Shown: positions 45,032 through 53,764 of the stretch, in pieces
Position numbering within the stretch: the stretch's first letter is position 1
Layout of the letters: every line of letters starts with the position of its first letter
Source: Bryobacterales bacterium
Lineage (GTDB): Bacteria > Acidobacteriota > Terriglobia > Bryobacterales > Bryobacteraceae
NCBI GenBank assembly: GCA_020852175.1
Contig: JADZBH010000070.1
Span: 25,229 to 89,228 of the forward strand
Direction: 5' to 3'
Length of the DNA: 64,000 nucleotides
The notes under the pieces: generated by a model
The model's input: the letters and a program-made list of their open reading frames with translations, nothing else
Databases searched by the model: none
Told to the model about the DNA's origin: nothing
Translations under genes and position numbers: made by a program

Positions 45032-45925
45032 ATGCCGACCCAAACGCCGGAGAGGCCCGCGGCCACCTATCACAGGCCTGAGGCCGCGCTGGAGGCAACC
45101 CAGCATTGGGCCCTGCGCGATCTACCGCCGTTTCCTTCCATCGCCGTCAAGCTGTTGCAGTTGCTGAGCGATGAAGAGGTACAAGTGAAAAGGCTGATCG
45201 AGCTGTTGCGCTCGGACGCCGCCCTCAGCGCCGAATTGCTGCGCCGCGCCAATTCCGCCCTGTATGGCGCGCGCACGCAGGTTTCCAGTCTGCAACAGGG
45301 GCTTGTGCTGCTGGGCCTGGACCAGGTGCGGAGCCTGGCCATGGCCGTCGCGCTGGGCTCCTATGTCAAATCGGCCATGCGCATCGCCGCTTTGCGCCGC
45401 TGCTGGCGCCACAGCCTGGCCACCGCGCTGCTCTCCGAACGCCTCGCCCATGCCGTTCATTTCGAGGCCGACCGCGCCTACACGGCGGGCCTGCTGCACG
45501 ACATCGGCCTTCTGGGCCTGATGGTGAACAACCCCAAGGAATACGCTAACCTGCTCCTGGTTTCCCGCGAGAACGGCTTCGATATCCGCGTGACCGAACA
45601 GGCCATGTTCGACGTTGACCACTGCGAAGCCGGCGCCTGGCTCGCCCGCCAGTGGGCCTTTCCTGAGGAGATCCTTAACTCGGTCCGCCATCATCACGAC
45701 CCCATCGATGATTCCCAGTACGGCCTGCTGGCCATCACACAGTCCGCCGTGCTGCTCAGCGATGTCCTCGGCTTTGGCGTCATTCCCCCCTCGGAAACCG
45801 GCCTCGACCCCTCGCCGTACGAGGCGCTCCGCCTCCAGTTCCCCGCCGCCGCGCAGGATTGTCTCCCCCTGCGCATGGAAGTGCTGCAAGACTTTCTCAC
45901 CCAGCGCATCAACGCTTACGAATAA
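45032..45925 (+). CDS. HDOD-domain signalling protein
   Basis: A 297-residue HDOD protein. The domain starts at LPPFPSIAVKLLQLLSDEE and continues through VKRLIELLRSDAALSAELLR, LVLLGLDQVRSLAMAVAL, then a degenerate HD motif in YTAGLLHDIGLLGLMVNN and HHHDP near residue 228. HDOD domains lack full phosphodiesterase residues in many members; here HD in LLHDIG is kept. Roles in stress or chemotaxis signalling are typical. The start is supported by AGGAGG eight bases upstream (CAGGAGGGTATTTC). A strong hairpin follows the stop. Confidence 0.88.
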   Translation: MPTQTPERPAATYHRPEAALEATQHWALRDLPPFPSIAVKLLQLLSDEEVQVKRLIELLRSDAALSAELLRRANSALYGARTQVSSLQQGLVLLGLDQVRSLAMAVALGSYVKSAMRIAALRRCWRHSLATALLSERLAHAVHFEADRAYTAGLLHDIGLLGLMVNNPKEYANLLLVSRENGFDIRVTEQAMFDVDHCEAGAWLARQWAFPEEILNSVRHHHDPIDDSQYGLLAITQSAVLLSDVLGFGVIPPSETGLDPSPYEALRLQFPAAAQDCLPLRMEVLQDFLTQRINAYE

Positions 45926-45946
45926 GGCATTTCCGTCGCCATCCCA

Positions 45947-45969
45947 GGCGGGTGCGTCCAGCGCCCGCC
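45947..45969 (+). terminator. GC-rich hairpin after the HDOD gene
   Basis: GGCGGGTGC (45947-45955) pairs with GCGCCCGCC (45961-45969), 9 pairs including one G-U, with a five-base loop, beginning 21 bases after the stop. No U-tract follows, so it may be a weak or Rho-assisted terminator. Confidence 0.4.
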
Positions 45970-46081
45970 CGCCGGTGACAGGCACGGCCGGAAAACTACC
46001 TCCATCCTTTCACCGCCTTCCGCACATTCCTCCGCGGCCCACGCTTCCTCTTCATGCCACGCTGGCGCACAGGAGAACCTC

Positions 46082-46669
46082 ATGCCCGAGTCCCATCCCA
46101 TAAGCCCTTCGGCGGCTGCGCTGAAACAGGCCGTCCACGTCGCGCAGGCCTGGGCGCCCGCCAACCCCGTCGAGGACCACCTCGCCCGCAAAATCGCCTC
46201 CCTCGGCATTGCCATCGAGAACCTGCTTACCGCCATCTCCGCCCTGGACCCCGCCAACGAACAACACGCCCGCCGGCTCGCGCCCCTCAGCGCCGCCAGC
46301 ACACGCTTGCAGAAGTTACAGTTCACGATCGAGGGCGTACTGCGCGAAATGCAGGCACAGCGCGGCTTCCGCGCCTCCCATCCCCTCACCTGCGAACCGC
46401 TCCCGGCCCATGCCGACGCACGCCCCTACCTGCGGACGCCCGGTTCCTCGCGCACCTCTCCGGTCTTCAAACCCGGCGAGCGCCTTGTTGCCTCCGCGCC
46501 GCTGCCCGCCGCCACCCGCCGGAAAATCGAAGCCCGATTCGGCGCGCGTGTCTACCCCGCCTCCACACCCGCCGCCTCGCGCCTCTCCGTCACGCCCAAC
46601 CGCTTGCGCCCGCCGTCTACTCCGGCAGAACGAACGCCACGTAAGCTCCGCGGATCGGCTCCTGCGTAG
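46082..46669 (+). CDS. Uncharacterised helical protein with Pro/Arg-rich tail
   Basis: A 195-residue protein with AGGAGA eight bases before the ATG. Residues ~10-100 are Ala/Leu/Arg-rich and predicted helical (EDHLARKIASLGIAIENLLT, ARRLAPLSAASTRLQKLQF). From ~110 the protein becomes rich in Pro, Arg and Ser (AHADARPYLRTPGSSRTSP) with no motif I know. It overlaps the convergent PQQ-dehydrogenase gene by 53 bases at the 3' end. The good ribosome site and lack of a better frame support it; function unknown. Confidence 0.6.
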   Translation: MPESHPISPSAAALKQAVHVAQAWAPANPVEDHLARKIASLGIAIENLLTAISALDPANEQHARRLAPLSAASTRLQKLQFTIEGVLREMQAQRGFRASHPLTCEPLPAHADARPYLRTPGSSRTSPVFKPGERLVASAPLPAATRRKIEARFGARVYPASTPAASRLSVTPNRLRPPSTPAERTPRKLRGSAPA

Positions 46670-48476
46670 AGGGCGTCAAGCCCGCCTGCGCCGCCGCGCA
46701 AAACACGATGTACTGCCGCCCGTTCCATTCATACACGGCAGGCACGCCTTCCAGCGCGGCGTCCACCTCGTACTCCCACAGCACCTTTCCGTCGCGCGTG
46801 TCGAGCGCGCGCACTCTCTTGTCGCGCGTGCCGGTGAAGATCAGCCCCGTCGCTGTCACCACCGGACCCACCTTCGGATAGTGAGTCCCCGTATTCCTGA
46901 TGCCCTTCGCCGCCAGGTGCGGCACGTCGCCCAGCGGAATCTTCCAGCGAATTACCCCTTCGTTCAGGTCATACGCGGTCAGTGAGGTCCATGGCGGCTT
47001 GATCGGTGACAGCCCGTCGCTGGCCAGCATGAAACCGAACCCGCTGTAGAACCGTTCGCCCGACGAGGCCGCCAGCGCTGGCGCCAGCAGCTTGTCCTGC
47101 TCCGGATCACGAGCCAGTTTCAGCATAGCCGGCAGATCCTTCGACACCACGTACAGCAGTCCGTTGGCCGGATCCGCGGCCGCACCGCTCCAGTTGGCTC
47201 CGCCGTTGTTGCCCGGCATCTGCACCGTGTTCCGCATACCGGGCGGCGTGAACAGGCCCTCATTGCGCGCGCTCAGCATCTCGTCGCGGAAGCGCGCCCG
47301 GTCCTCCGCCGTGAGGTACGGGCTCAAATCGTCCACCGTGAACGTCTGCCGCGCGAATGGCGGCGGCTTGGTGGGCACCGGTTGCGTGGGCCACGTCTCC
47401 TCGCCGGGCATATCGGACCGCGGAACCTTCTTCTCTTCAATCGGCCACAACGGCTCGCCCGTCAGCCGGTTGAATACGAACACATACCCCTGTTTGGTCA
47501 CCTGCGCCACGGCGTCGATCGTCTTTCCCCCATGCCGCACGGTGAGCAGCTTCGGAGCCGTCGCATGGTCGTAGTCCCAGATGTCATGGTGCACCGTCTG
47601 GTAGTGCCACAACCGCTTCCCGGTCCGTGCGTCCAGCGCCAGCAGGCAGTCGCTGAACAGGTTCGCTCCTTTCCGGTCCACCCCATAGAAGTTGTACTTG
47701 GCGCTGGCCGTCGGCGCGTAGAGAATCCCGCGCCTGGCATCCAGAGCCAGTTCCGTCCACACGTTCGCGCCGCCCACGCGCTTCCACGCATCCTTCGGCC
47801 ACGTCTCGTAGCCGTACTCGCCCGGACGCGGCACCGTGTGGAACACCCACCGCAGCTTGCCCGTCCGCACGTCGAAGGCCCGTATGTCGCCCGGCGCCGA
47901 CCCGTATCCCTGGTTCGTCGCCGACCCGAGAATGATCATGTCCTCGAACACGCGTCCGGGCGAAAGCGACTGCACCACGCGCAGCGTCGCCGGATCCCGG
48001 TCCAGCCCCACCCGCAGGTCCACCTTTCCGCCATCGCCGAACGATGCCACCACCTTGCCCGTCAGCGCGTCGATCGCCCGCAGGTGCTGGTTGCTGGAAA
48101 ACAGAATGCGGCGCTCCTTGCGGTCCGCGCTCTCCCAGTAGTTCATGCCCCGGTGCGTGATCGCCGTCGTATCGGAACCGGGCGAGTAGGCCCAGCGCTC
48201 CTTGCCCGTGGCCGCGTCCACGGCGACGATGGCGCTCTTCCGCGCCAGCACATACATCCAATCGTCCACCACGACCGGATTGAACGCGTATTTGTTCCCG
48301 TCTCCGGTGGAAAACCTCCAGGCCACCTTCAGCCTGGCCACGTTTTCGCGCGTGATCCGCGCAAGCGCCGTGTACTGCGCCGAATCGGGAGAACCGGCGT
48401 AGTCACGCCACGTCCGGTAATCCTGCGCTCCAGCCGCCAGGGCGCAAACCACGCCTATCGCCACGCAACGAATCAT
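46617..48476 (-). CDS. PQQ-dependent dehydrogenase, soluble glucose/quinate type
   Basis: A 619-residue quinoprotein with a signal peptide (MIRCVAIGVVCALAAGAQ), so it acts in the periplasm. The eight-bladed propeller is shown by repeated Trp-docking blades: LKVAWRFSTGDG, VDAATGKERWAYSPG, LRAIDALTGKVVASFG, RAFDVRTGKLRWVFHT, LLALDARTGKRLWHYQ, and RALDTRDGKVLWEYEVD. HRGMNYWE (~108) and DIWDYDHATAPKLL (~300) match the active-site strands of membrane glucose dehydrogenase relatives. It lacks the N-terminal membrane domain and the C-terminal cytochrome c. Substrate may be a sugar or polyol. It follows the SelA-like gene by 24 bases in the same direction. Confidence 0.9.
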   Translation of the reverse strand: MIRCVAIGVVCALAAGAQDYRTWRDYAGSPDSAQYTALARITRENVARLKVAWRFSTGDGNKYAFNPVVVDDWMYVLARKSAIVAVDAATGKERWAYSPGSDTTAITHRGMNYWESADRKERRILFSSNQHLRAIDALTGKVVASFGDGGKVDLRVGLDRDPATLRVVQSLSPGRVFEDMIILGSATNQGYGSAPGDIRAFDVRTGKLRWVFHTVPRPGEYGYETWPKDAWKRVGGANVWTELALDARRGILYAPTASAKYNFYGVDRKGANLFSDCLLALDARTGKRLWHYQTVHHDIWDYDHATAPKLLTVRHGGKTIDAVAQVTKQGYVFVFNRLTGEPLWPIEEKKVPRSDMPGEETWPTQPVPTKPPPFARQTFTVDDLSPYLTAEDRARFRDEMLSARNEGLFTPPGMRNTVQMPGNNGGANWSGAAADPANGLLYVVSKDLPAMLKLARDPEQDKLLAPALAASSGERFYSGFGFMLASDGLSPIKPPWTSLTAYDLNEGVIRWKIPLGDVPHLAAKGIRNTGTHYPKVGPVVTATGLIFTGTRDKRVRALDTRDGKVLWEYEVDAALEGVPAVYEWNGRQYIVFCAAAQAGLTPSTQEPIRGAYVAFVLPE

Positions 48477-48500
48477 GCCGCTATTCTCCCACCGCGCCGC

Positions 48501-49697
48501 CTAGGCGCCGAAGATCTCCCGCAGACGCCCGCCGGTAATGCGCGGCTCATCGCCCCGCATCATCCACACCGAGATCAGCAACTTCCCTTCTCCCGGACGT
48601 TGCACGTGAATCGACGGCTCGCCCTTCATCAAACGCTCCTGCACCTGCTGCGACGTCATGCCCAGAGCAGCCTCGTCCCAATTCACCACCACGTGCGGCA
48701 CTTCGTTGGCGATCACCGGAATGTGGCGCTCCGTCTTCACTCCCCTCGCGCCTTTCAGCGCCCCGCGAATCGTAGCCACGCGCGCCTCCAACCGCTTCCA
48801 CTCCGCCGCGTGATCCGCCTTCAAATACAGTTCCACCGCCGCCAGCAGCCCGCACAACTCCTCTTTGCCCACCTTCATGCCTCGACCGATGCCCCCATAG
48901 GGCGACATCGCCGGATAAGAAGCTTCAATCAGGTCCTTCCGCCCCAGCAGCAGACCGCTTGCCTGCGGCCCCCGCAACGCCTTGCCCCCCGAAAAGATCA
49001 CCAGGTCGAACCCCAGTTTCGTGTACTTCCACAGGTTCTCCTTCGGCGTCGCATCCGATGCCGCGTCATTCATCGTCGGCACGCCGCGCTCCCGGCCCAC
49101 CTTCACCCAATCCTCGGCCTTGATGTTTCCGTCATGCTCCGCCTTGTTCAGGAAAAACATCATCCCGGTGCGCTCGTTGATGGCCGCGTCCAACTCCGCC
49201 CGCGTCTCCACGGTCACCACCTTGGCCCCGCACAACTCCATCTGGTGTTCATAGCCTGAACGGTGCGTCTTCTGCTGAATCACCTCGTAGCGGATGCCGT
49301 CGCGCCCTGGAAGTTGCCGTAACTTGGCCGCATCCCCCTGCGACAGACACGCGGCCGTCCCGACGGTGATCGCCGACGCCGCCCCGCACGTCACCATCGC
49401 CGCCGGCGCCCGCAGCAGTTCCGCCAGGCGCGCCCCCACTTTCCGCTCCAACTCCAGCAAGGGTATGAAGAACCGGCCGGCTTCCTCCATGGCCCGCACA
49501 ACCTCCGGCGGCATGATCGAACCTCCCAGCACGGTCACCACGCCTACACCGTTAATCACCGGCTTCACGCCCAGGCTCGCATAGAGCGGCGAAGGAGCCA
49601 GCGCGGTGATTTCATGGGACGCCGCGCCCGCCGCCAGCGGCGCGGCCGCTCCCGCCACAGCCGCCGTCCGCAAGATTTTCCGTCGTGTCTGCTTCAT
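48501..49697 (-). CDS. SelA-like PLP-dependent enzyme with Tat leader
   Basis: A 398-residue fold-type I PLP enzyme of the COG1921 group, like D-glucosaminate-6-phosphate ammonia-lyase (DgaE) and SelA-related proteins. The PLP lysine is in DLVIFSGGKALRGPQASGLL (~245-264). AAMVTCGAASAITVGTAACL binds the phosphate, and MNDAASDATPKENL holds the Asp. The leader MKQTRRKILRTAAVAGAAA looks like a Tat signal, odd for a PLP enzyme. True selenocysteine synthase is unlikely, as no selB or selC is nearby. The metal-dependent amidohydrolase of the divergent gene is the known genomic companion of this family. Transcription may start almost at the ATG (TATAAT at 49706-49711). Confidence 0.8.
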   Translation of the reverse strand: MKQTRRKILRTAAVAGAAAPLAAGAASHEITALAPSPLYASLGVKPVINGVGVVTVLGGSIMPPEVVRAMEEAGRFFIPLLELERKVGARLAELLRAPAAMVTCGAASAITVGTAACLSQGDAAKLRQLPGRDGIRYEVIQQKTHRSGYEHQMELCGAKVVTVETRAELDAAINERTGMMFFLNKAEHDGNIKAEDWVKVGRERGVPTMNDAASDATPKENLWKYTKLGFDLVIFSGGKALRGPQASGLLLGRKDLIEASYPAMSPYGGIGRGMKVGKEELCGLLAAVELYLKADHAAEWKRLEARVATIRGALKGARGVKTERHIPVIANEVPHVVVNWDEAALGMTSQQVQERLMKGEPSIHVQRPGEGKLLISVWMMRGDEPRITGGRLREIFGA

Positions 49698-49705
49698 GAT
49701 GTTCG

Positions 49706-49711
49706 ATTATA
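49706..49711 (-). promoter_or_regulatory. -10 box of the SelA-like operon
   Basis: TATAAT on the minus strand lies only 8 bases before ATG 49697. It overlaps by one base the AGGAGG that is the ribosome site of the divergent amidohydrolase. A -35 is not convincing. Confidence 0.4.
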
Positions 49712-49722
49712 GGAGGCACGCC

Positions 49723-51021
49723 ATGCTTTTGCCGATCTTTCTTCTTGCCGCCGGCCTGCTCGCCGCCCAGCCCTCCTACGACCTGCTGCTGAAAGGCGCG
49801 CATGTGATCGACCCCAAGAACAAGATCAGCGCCCCCCGGGACGTCGCCATTAGGGAGGGCCACATCGCCGCCGTGGCAACGGCCATCCCGCCCGCGAGCG
49901 CCCGCAAGGTGGTGGACGTTACGGGCCTCTACCTCGTCCCGGGTCTGATCGACCTTCACGCCCACGTCTTCGCCGGCACCGAAGGCCGCAGCCTCGCCGG
50001 GGGCGAAGCCAGCATCTACCCGGACACCTTCGCGCTCCGCACCGGCGTCACCACCGTCGTCGATGCCGGTTCTTCCGGCCGGGCCAATTTCGACTATTTC
50101 AAACGCGCCGTCATCGACCGCGCCCGCACACGCGTCCTCGCCTTGCTCAACATCGGCGCGGCAGGCATGCCCGGCGATGACGCCGAGCAGAACCTCGATC
50201 TCATGGACGCCAAGGCCGCCGCCGCACTCGCCCTGGCCCACCCCGGCGTCATCGTCGGTTTCAAGGTGGCCCACTACCGCGGCGCCGACTGGACCCCGGT
50301 CGAACGCGGCGTCGAGGCCGGCAACATCGCCAGGCTCCCCGTGATGATCGACTTCGGCGAGTTCCGTCCCGAACGCCCCTTCCAGGAGTTGGTTCTCAAG
50401 AAACTCCGCCCCGGAGACATCTACACCCATTGCTTCTACGCGCCCGTCCCCATGCTGGACGCCGCCGGCAAGCTGCTGCCTTACCTGTTTGAAGCCCGCA
50501 AGCGCGGCGTGCTCTTCGATGTCGGCCACGGCGGAGCCGCCTTCGAGTTCCGCCAGGCCGTTCCCGCCGTCCGCCAGGGTTTTCCGCCCGACACCATTTC
50601 CACCGACATCCACTCCGGCAGCATCAACGCGGGCATGAAGGACCAGCTCAACGTCATGTCCAAATTCCTGACCATGGGCATGACGCTCGACGACGTCATC
50701 CTGCGCTCCACCTGGAACCCCGCACGCGTCATCCATCGCGAACAACTCGGCCACCTCTCCGTAGGCGCCCTCGCCGACATCGCCGTTCTCCGCCTCGACA
50801 AGGGCCGGTATGGTTTCGTCGATTCCTACGGCGCGCGCATGGACGGCACTCAGTTCCTCGTGAACGAGCTCACCGTCGCCAGCGGCCTCGTCGTGTATGA
50901 CCTTAACGGCCGCACGCGCGAGCGCTGGGACAGGCTCGGGGCGTACGGGCCGCAAGGCGAACCCCGCTGGGACGGCTCGCGGGGCGGCAGCCGCGCCCGT
51001 CCGCTGCCTCCCAAACAGTAG
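49723..51021 (+). CDS. Amidohydrolase/deacetylase-family metallohydrolase
   Basis: A 432-residue amidohydrolase-superfamily TIM-barrel enzyme (COG3964 type) with a signal peptide (MLLPIFLLAAGLLAAQ). Its ligands are seen in LIDLHAHVFAG (HxH, metal site), VGFKVAHYRG (candidate carbamylated Lys), GDIYTHCFYA (His), VLFDVGHGGA (His) and TISTDIHSGS (catalytic Asp). Members of this group hydrolyse N- or O-acyl groups, and are found next to SelA-like PLP enzymes, as here. AGGAGG sits six bases upstream of ATG 49723; a longer frame from 49606 overlaps the divergent gene. Substrate not determined. Confidence 0.85.
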   Translation: MLLPIFLLAAGLLAAQPSYDLLLKGAHVIDPKNKISAPRDVAIREGHIAAVATAIPPASARKVVDVTGLYLVPGLIDLHAHVFAGTEGRSLAGGEASIYPDTFALRTGVTTVVDAGSSGRANFDYFKRAVIDRARTRVLALLNIGAAGMPGDDAEQNLDLMDAKAAAALALAHPGVIVGFKVAHYRGADWTPVERGVEAGNIARLPVMIDFGEFRPERPFQELVLKKLRPGDIYTHCFYAPVPMLDAAGKLLPYLFEARKRGVLFDVGHGGAAFEFRQAVPAVRQGFPPDTISTDIHSGSINAGMKDQLNVMSKFLTMGMTLDDVILRSTWNPARVIHREQLGHLSVGALADIAVLRLDKGRYGFVDSYGARMDGTQFLVNELTVASGLVVYDLNGRTRERWDRLGAYGPQGEPRWDGSRGGSRARPLPPKQ

Positions 51022-51033
51022 AGCCCGCTCGGG

Positions 51034-51039
51034 TACACT
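51034..51039 (+). promoter_or_regulatory. -10-like box before the alcohol dehydrogenase
   Basis: TACACT ends 19 bases before ATG 51059, between the amidohydrolase stop and the dehydrogenase start. It is not accompanied by a clear -35, and the genes may also be read together from upstream. Confidence 0.35.
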
Positions 51040-51058
51040 TTTCCCTATCCGTTCCATC

Positions 51059-52162
51059 ATGGCCACCACCTCACAAGCCGCCGTCCTGTGCGCCTATAAC
51101 GCGCCGCTGGAGATCCGCACCTATCCCGTCGCTAGCGCGCCCGCGCCCGGCGAACTCATCGTCCGTGTCGAGATGGCCGGCATCTGCGGCACCGACGTCC
51201 ACCTGTGGAAGGGCGAGCTTCCCATTCCCATCCCCGTCATCCTGGGCCATGAAACCGTGGGCCGCATCGTGCATCTGGGCGCGGGCGTCACACGCGACTG
51301 GCTGGGAGCGCCGCTCGCCGAAGGGGACCGCATCACCTGGGCCAGTTCCATCGTCTGCGGCGAATGCTATTACTGCCGCCAGAAACGCCAGCCCACGCGC
51401 TGCCTCGCGCGCAAGGCCTACGGCATCTCCTACGCCGCCGGCGAAGCGCCTCACCTGCGCGGCGGCTACGCCCAGTACATCCACCTGCGTGCCGGTTCGT
51501 CGCTGTTCCTTCTGCCGGAGACGCTTCCCACCGAGGCGGTCATCGGCGCCGGCTGCGCGCTCACCACGGCTCTGCACGGCCTTGAGCGCTGTTCCATCAC
51601 GCCCGGCGACACCGTCGTCGTGCAAGGTACGGGACCGGTCGGCATGGCCGCGCTCGCCGTCGCTCTCCAGGCCGGCGCCGCGAAGGTGATTGTCACCGGG
51701 GGCCCCGCTCACCGCCTGCAAGCCGCGCTTGGTTTCGGCGCTCACGCCGCCATCTCCATCGAGGAGTTCGCTACACCGGAGGCTCGCCGCGAGGCCGTTC
51801 TCGCCACCACCGGCCCTTACGGGGCAGACGTGGTCGTGGAGTGCGTGGGCCATCCCAGCGCCGTTCCCGAGGGGTTGGAATTGTGCCGCGACGGCGGCAA
51901 GTTCGCCATCCTGGGACAGTACGCCGACTCGGGCAGCGTTCCTCTCAACCCGCACATCATCACCCGGAAACAACTCGAGGTCCGCGGCAGTTGGGGCTTC
52001 GAGCCGCGCCACACCGCAAGCGCCCTCCAGATGCTCGCCGCCACTCACTGGAAACACAGGTTCGCCGCGCAGATCACCCATCGCTTCCCGCTCCACGAGG
52101 TGAACGAAGCGCTCGACACGGTGAAAAACTGGCGCTCCGGCAAGGCGGTGATCGTTCCATGA
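51059..52162 (+). CDS. Zinc-binding alcohol/polyol dehydrogenase (MDR family)
   Basis: A 367-residue medium-chain dehydrogenase. The catalytic zinc ligands are in AGICGTDVHLWKG (Cys) and VILGHETVGRIV (His, Glu), the structural zinc in CGECYYCRQKRQPTRC (C-x2-C-x2-C-x7-C), and the Rossmann motif is GTGPVGMAALAVALQAGA. The closest functional types are sorbitol, threonine or erythritol dehydrogenase. No signal peptide, so cytoplasmic. The stop overlaps the next gene start as ATGA, indicating coupling with an enolase-superfamily enzyme. The oxidised substrate is likely a sugar acid or polyol, an inference. Confidence 0.9.
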   Translation: MATTSQAAVLCAYNAPLEIRTYPVASAPAPGELIVRVEMAGICGTDVHLWKGELPIPIPVILGHETVGRIVHLGAGVTRDWLGAPLAEGDRITWASSIVCGECYYCRQKRQPTRCLARKAYGISYAAGEAPHLRGGYAQYIHLRAGSSLFLLPETLPTEAVIGAGCALTTALHGLERCSITPGDTVVVQGTGPVGMAALAVALQAGAAKVIVTGGPAHRLQAALGFGAHAAISIEEFATPEARREAVLATTGPYGADVVVECVGHPSAVPEGLELCRDGGKFAILGQYADSGSVPLNPHIITRKQLEVRGSWGFEPRHTASALQMLAATHWKHRFAAQITHRFPLHEVNEALDTVKNWRSGKAVIVP

Positions 52163-53346
52163 AACGCCGCGCCTTCCTCTTTTCCGCGCTGCCGCTTCTG
52201 GGCGCCGCCGCGCCCGATCTCACCATCAAGAAGCTGATCACGCGCAAGCACACCATTGGCAATCGCGACTACCTGTTCCTCGAAATCGAAACCGCCTCGG
52301 GGCTGCGCGGCCTCGGCGAAGGCTCCATCAGCGGCCGCATCGAAATCGTGGAACAGGCCATCCGGTGGTTCGCGCCCTACCTTGTCGGCAAGACAGCCGC
52401 GGGCATCGAGGAGCACTGGAACCGCAACTACTACCAGCTTTCGCGCTACCGTAACGGTCCCATTCTGATGACCGCGCTTGCCGCCGTCGATATTGCCTTG
52501 TGGGACCTCGCGGGCAAGGCGCTCGACCGCCCCGTCTGGTCTCTTCTCGGCTCCTCGGCGGCCCCTTCGTTTCGCGTCTACTACAGCCATTGGAGCCACG
52601 AACTGACGCCGCGTTCGCCCGACGCGCTCTCGCGCCTGGCCGCCGATACGCGCGCCGCCGGCTGGTCGTGCGTGAAATGGGTGCTTCCCAAAGGCGGCAC
52701 CGAAGCCGAACGTCTCCGCCGCCTCACCGCCGAAGTAGCCGCCGTGCGCCGCGGAGGCGGCCCCACGCTCGACATCGGCCTCGAACTGTGGGAGACGTTC
52801 AGCGCCCGTTCGGCGCTCGACTTCGCCCGCTCCATCGCCCCCTACCGCCCGCTCTTCATCGAGGAGCCCACCTGGCGCGAAACGCCCGGCGCTCTGGGCG
52901 AGTTGGCCCGGCAAAGTCCCGTGGCCGTGGCTGGCGGCGAAGGCCTCGTCTCCCGCTTCGAATTCAAGCAACTGCTCGATGCCGGCGGAGCCTCCATCGT
53001 GCAGCCGGACGTCATCCATTGCGGCGGCATCACCGAAATCCGTAGAATCGCCTCGCTGGCCGACGTGTACGGAGCCGAAATCGCGCCTCACATGTACTAC
53101 GGCCCCGTCGCCCACGTGGCGTCTCTCCATTCGATGGCGGCCATCCATAACTTCCTCATGCAGGAATGGGACGCCGCCCTGGAACCGTTGTTCAAGCGCC
53201 TCACGCTGGGCACTTTCCCGGTGATGAACGAGGGGAATGTCGCGCTTTCTTCGCGCCCTGGGCTGGGCCTCAACATGGACTGGCCCGAATGGGAGCGCCG
53301 CCACGGCTACACCGCGCAGAGCTTGCGCTCCCCTGGGGAACGGTAG
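52159..53346 (+). CDS. Enolase-superfamily sugar-acid dehydratase with Tat-like leader
   Basis: A 395-residue mandelate racemase/muconate lactonizing enzyme with a leader MKRRAFLFSALPLLGAAAP that resembles a Tat or Sec signal. Metal ligands are predicted in TLDIGLELWETF (Asp), PLFIEEPTWRET (Glu) and AVAGGEGLVSRFE (Glu). The His at the end of APHMYYGP and Lys in CVKWVLPKGG are likely general acids/bases. It starts by a 4-base overlap with the dehydrogenase stop. With the 8501 enzyme it is one of two such exported enzymes here; they differ in active-site spacing and probably act on different acids. Confidence 0.87.
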   Translation: MKRRAFLFSALPLLGAAAPDLTIKKLITRKHTIGNRDYLFLEIETASGLRGLGEGSISGRIEIVEQAIRWFAPYLVGKTAAGIEEHWNRNYYQLSRYRNGPILMTALAAVDIALWDLAGKALDRPVWSLLGSSAAPSFRVYYSHWSHELTPRSPDALSRLAADTRAAGWSCVKWVLPKGGTEAERLRRLTAEVAAVRRGGGPTLDIGLELWETFSARSALDFARSIAPYRPLFIEEPTWRETPGALGELARQSPVAVAGGEGLVSRFEFKQLLDAGGASIVQPDVIHCGGITEIRRIASLADVYGAEIAPHMYYGPVAHVASLHSMAAIHNFLMQEWDAALEPLFKRLTLGTFPVMNEGNVALSSRPGLGLNMDWPEWERRHGYTAQSLRSPGER

Positions 53347-53359
53347 TAAGGTCGTAGGT

Positions 53360-53710
53360 ATGAGGACGCAACGCGGGTTCGCCACGCTGCGCCTGTTGTG
53401 TGTCCTTTTGCTCGCCGTCGCCGTCGTGGCCGGGCCTTGCCAGGCCTGCTTCGACGTTCCGGTGAACGCGCCCGCCCACAACTGCTGCCCATCGGGCAAG
53501 TCCTCTTCTCCGCACCAGCACAACGCGAGTTGCTCCGACGTACAGGTGGCCGTCGAGCACTCCAAGTCCAGCGTTCATGCGCCGGATGCCATTGCCGCGC
53601 CCATTGCCGCGGCGCTCCCCGCGGCTGCGCCTGTCGTCCTCGGGGACCGCTTGGCCCCGCAGTTCGCCGTTTCGTACACCCCGCCGCCCACCGTCACGCT
53701 CCGCTGCTGA
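53360..53710 (+). CDS. Small exported Cys/His-rich protein leading the Cus-type operon
   Basis: A 116-residue protein with a hydrophobic leader (TLRLLCVLLLAVAVVAG) and a mature part with several candidate soft-metal ligands: CQACFDV, HNCCPSGKSSSPHQHNAS and CSDVQVAVEHSKSSVH. The tail ends in a single Cys (VTLRC). It resembles the small exported leaders found ahead of copper or heavy-metal efflux genes but I cannot name a family. It lies 13 bases after the enolase-superfamily gene and 54 before the TolC gene, all on the plus strand. Metal binding is predicted, not shown. Confidence 0.65.
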   Translation: MRTQRGFATLRLLCVLLLAVAVVAGPCQACFDVPVNAPAHNCCPSGKSSSPHQHNASCSDVQVAVEHSKSSVHAPDAIAAPIAAALPAAAPVVLGDRLAPQFAVSYTPPPTVTLRC

Positions 53711-53764
53711 CCCTCTCTTCTTCGCGGCCCATCGTCCAAAGCTCCGTACGAAGAGAGAGTTGTC

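Noticed and set aside
47382..49259. 625-codon plus-strand frame
   Set aside because: Antisense to the PQQ dehydrogenase and SelA-like genes; His/Arg/Pro-rich nonsense translation.
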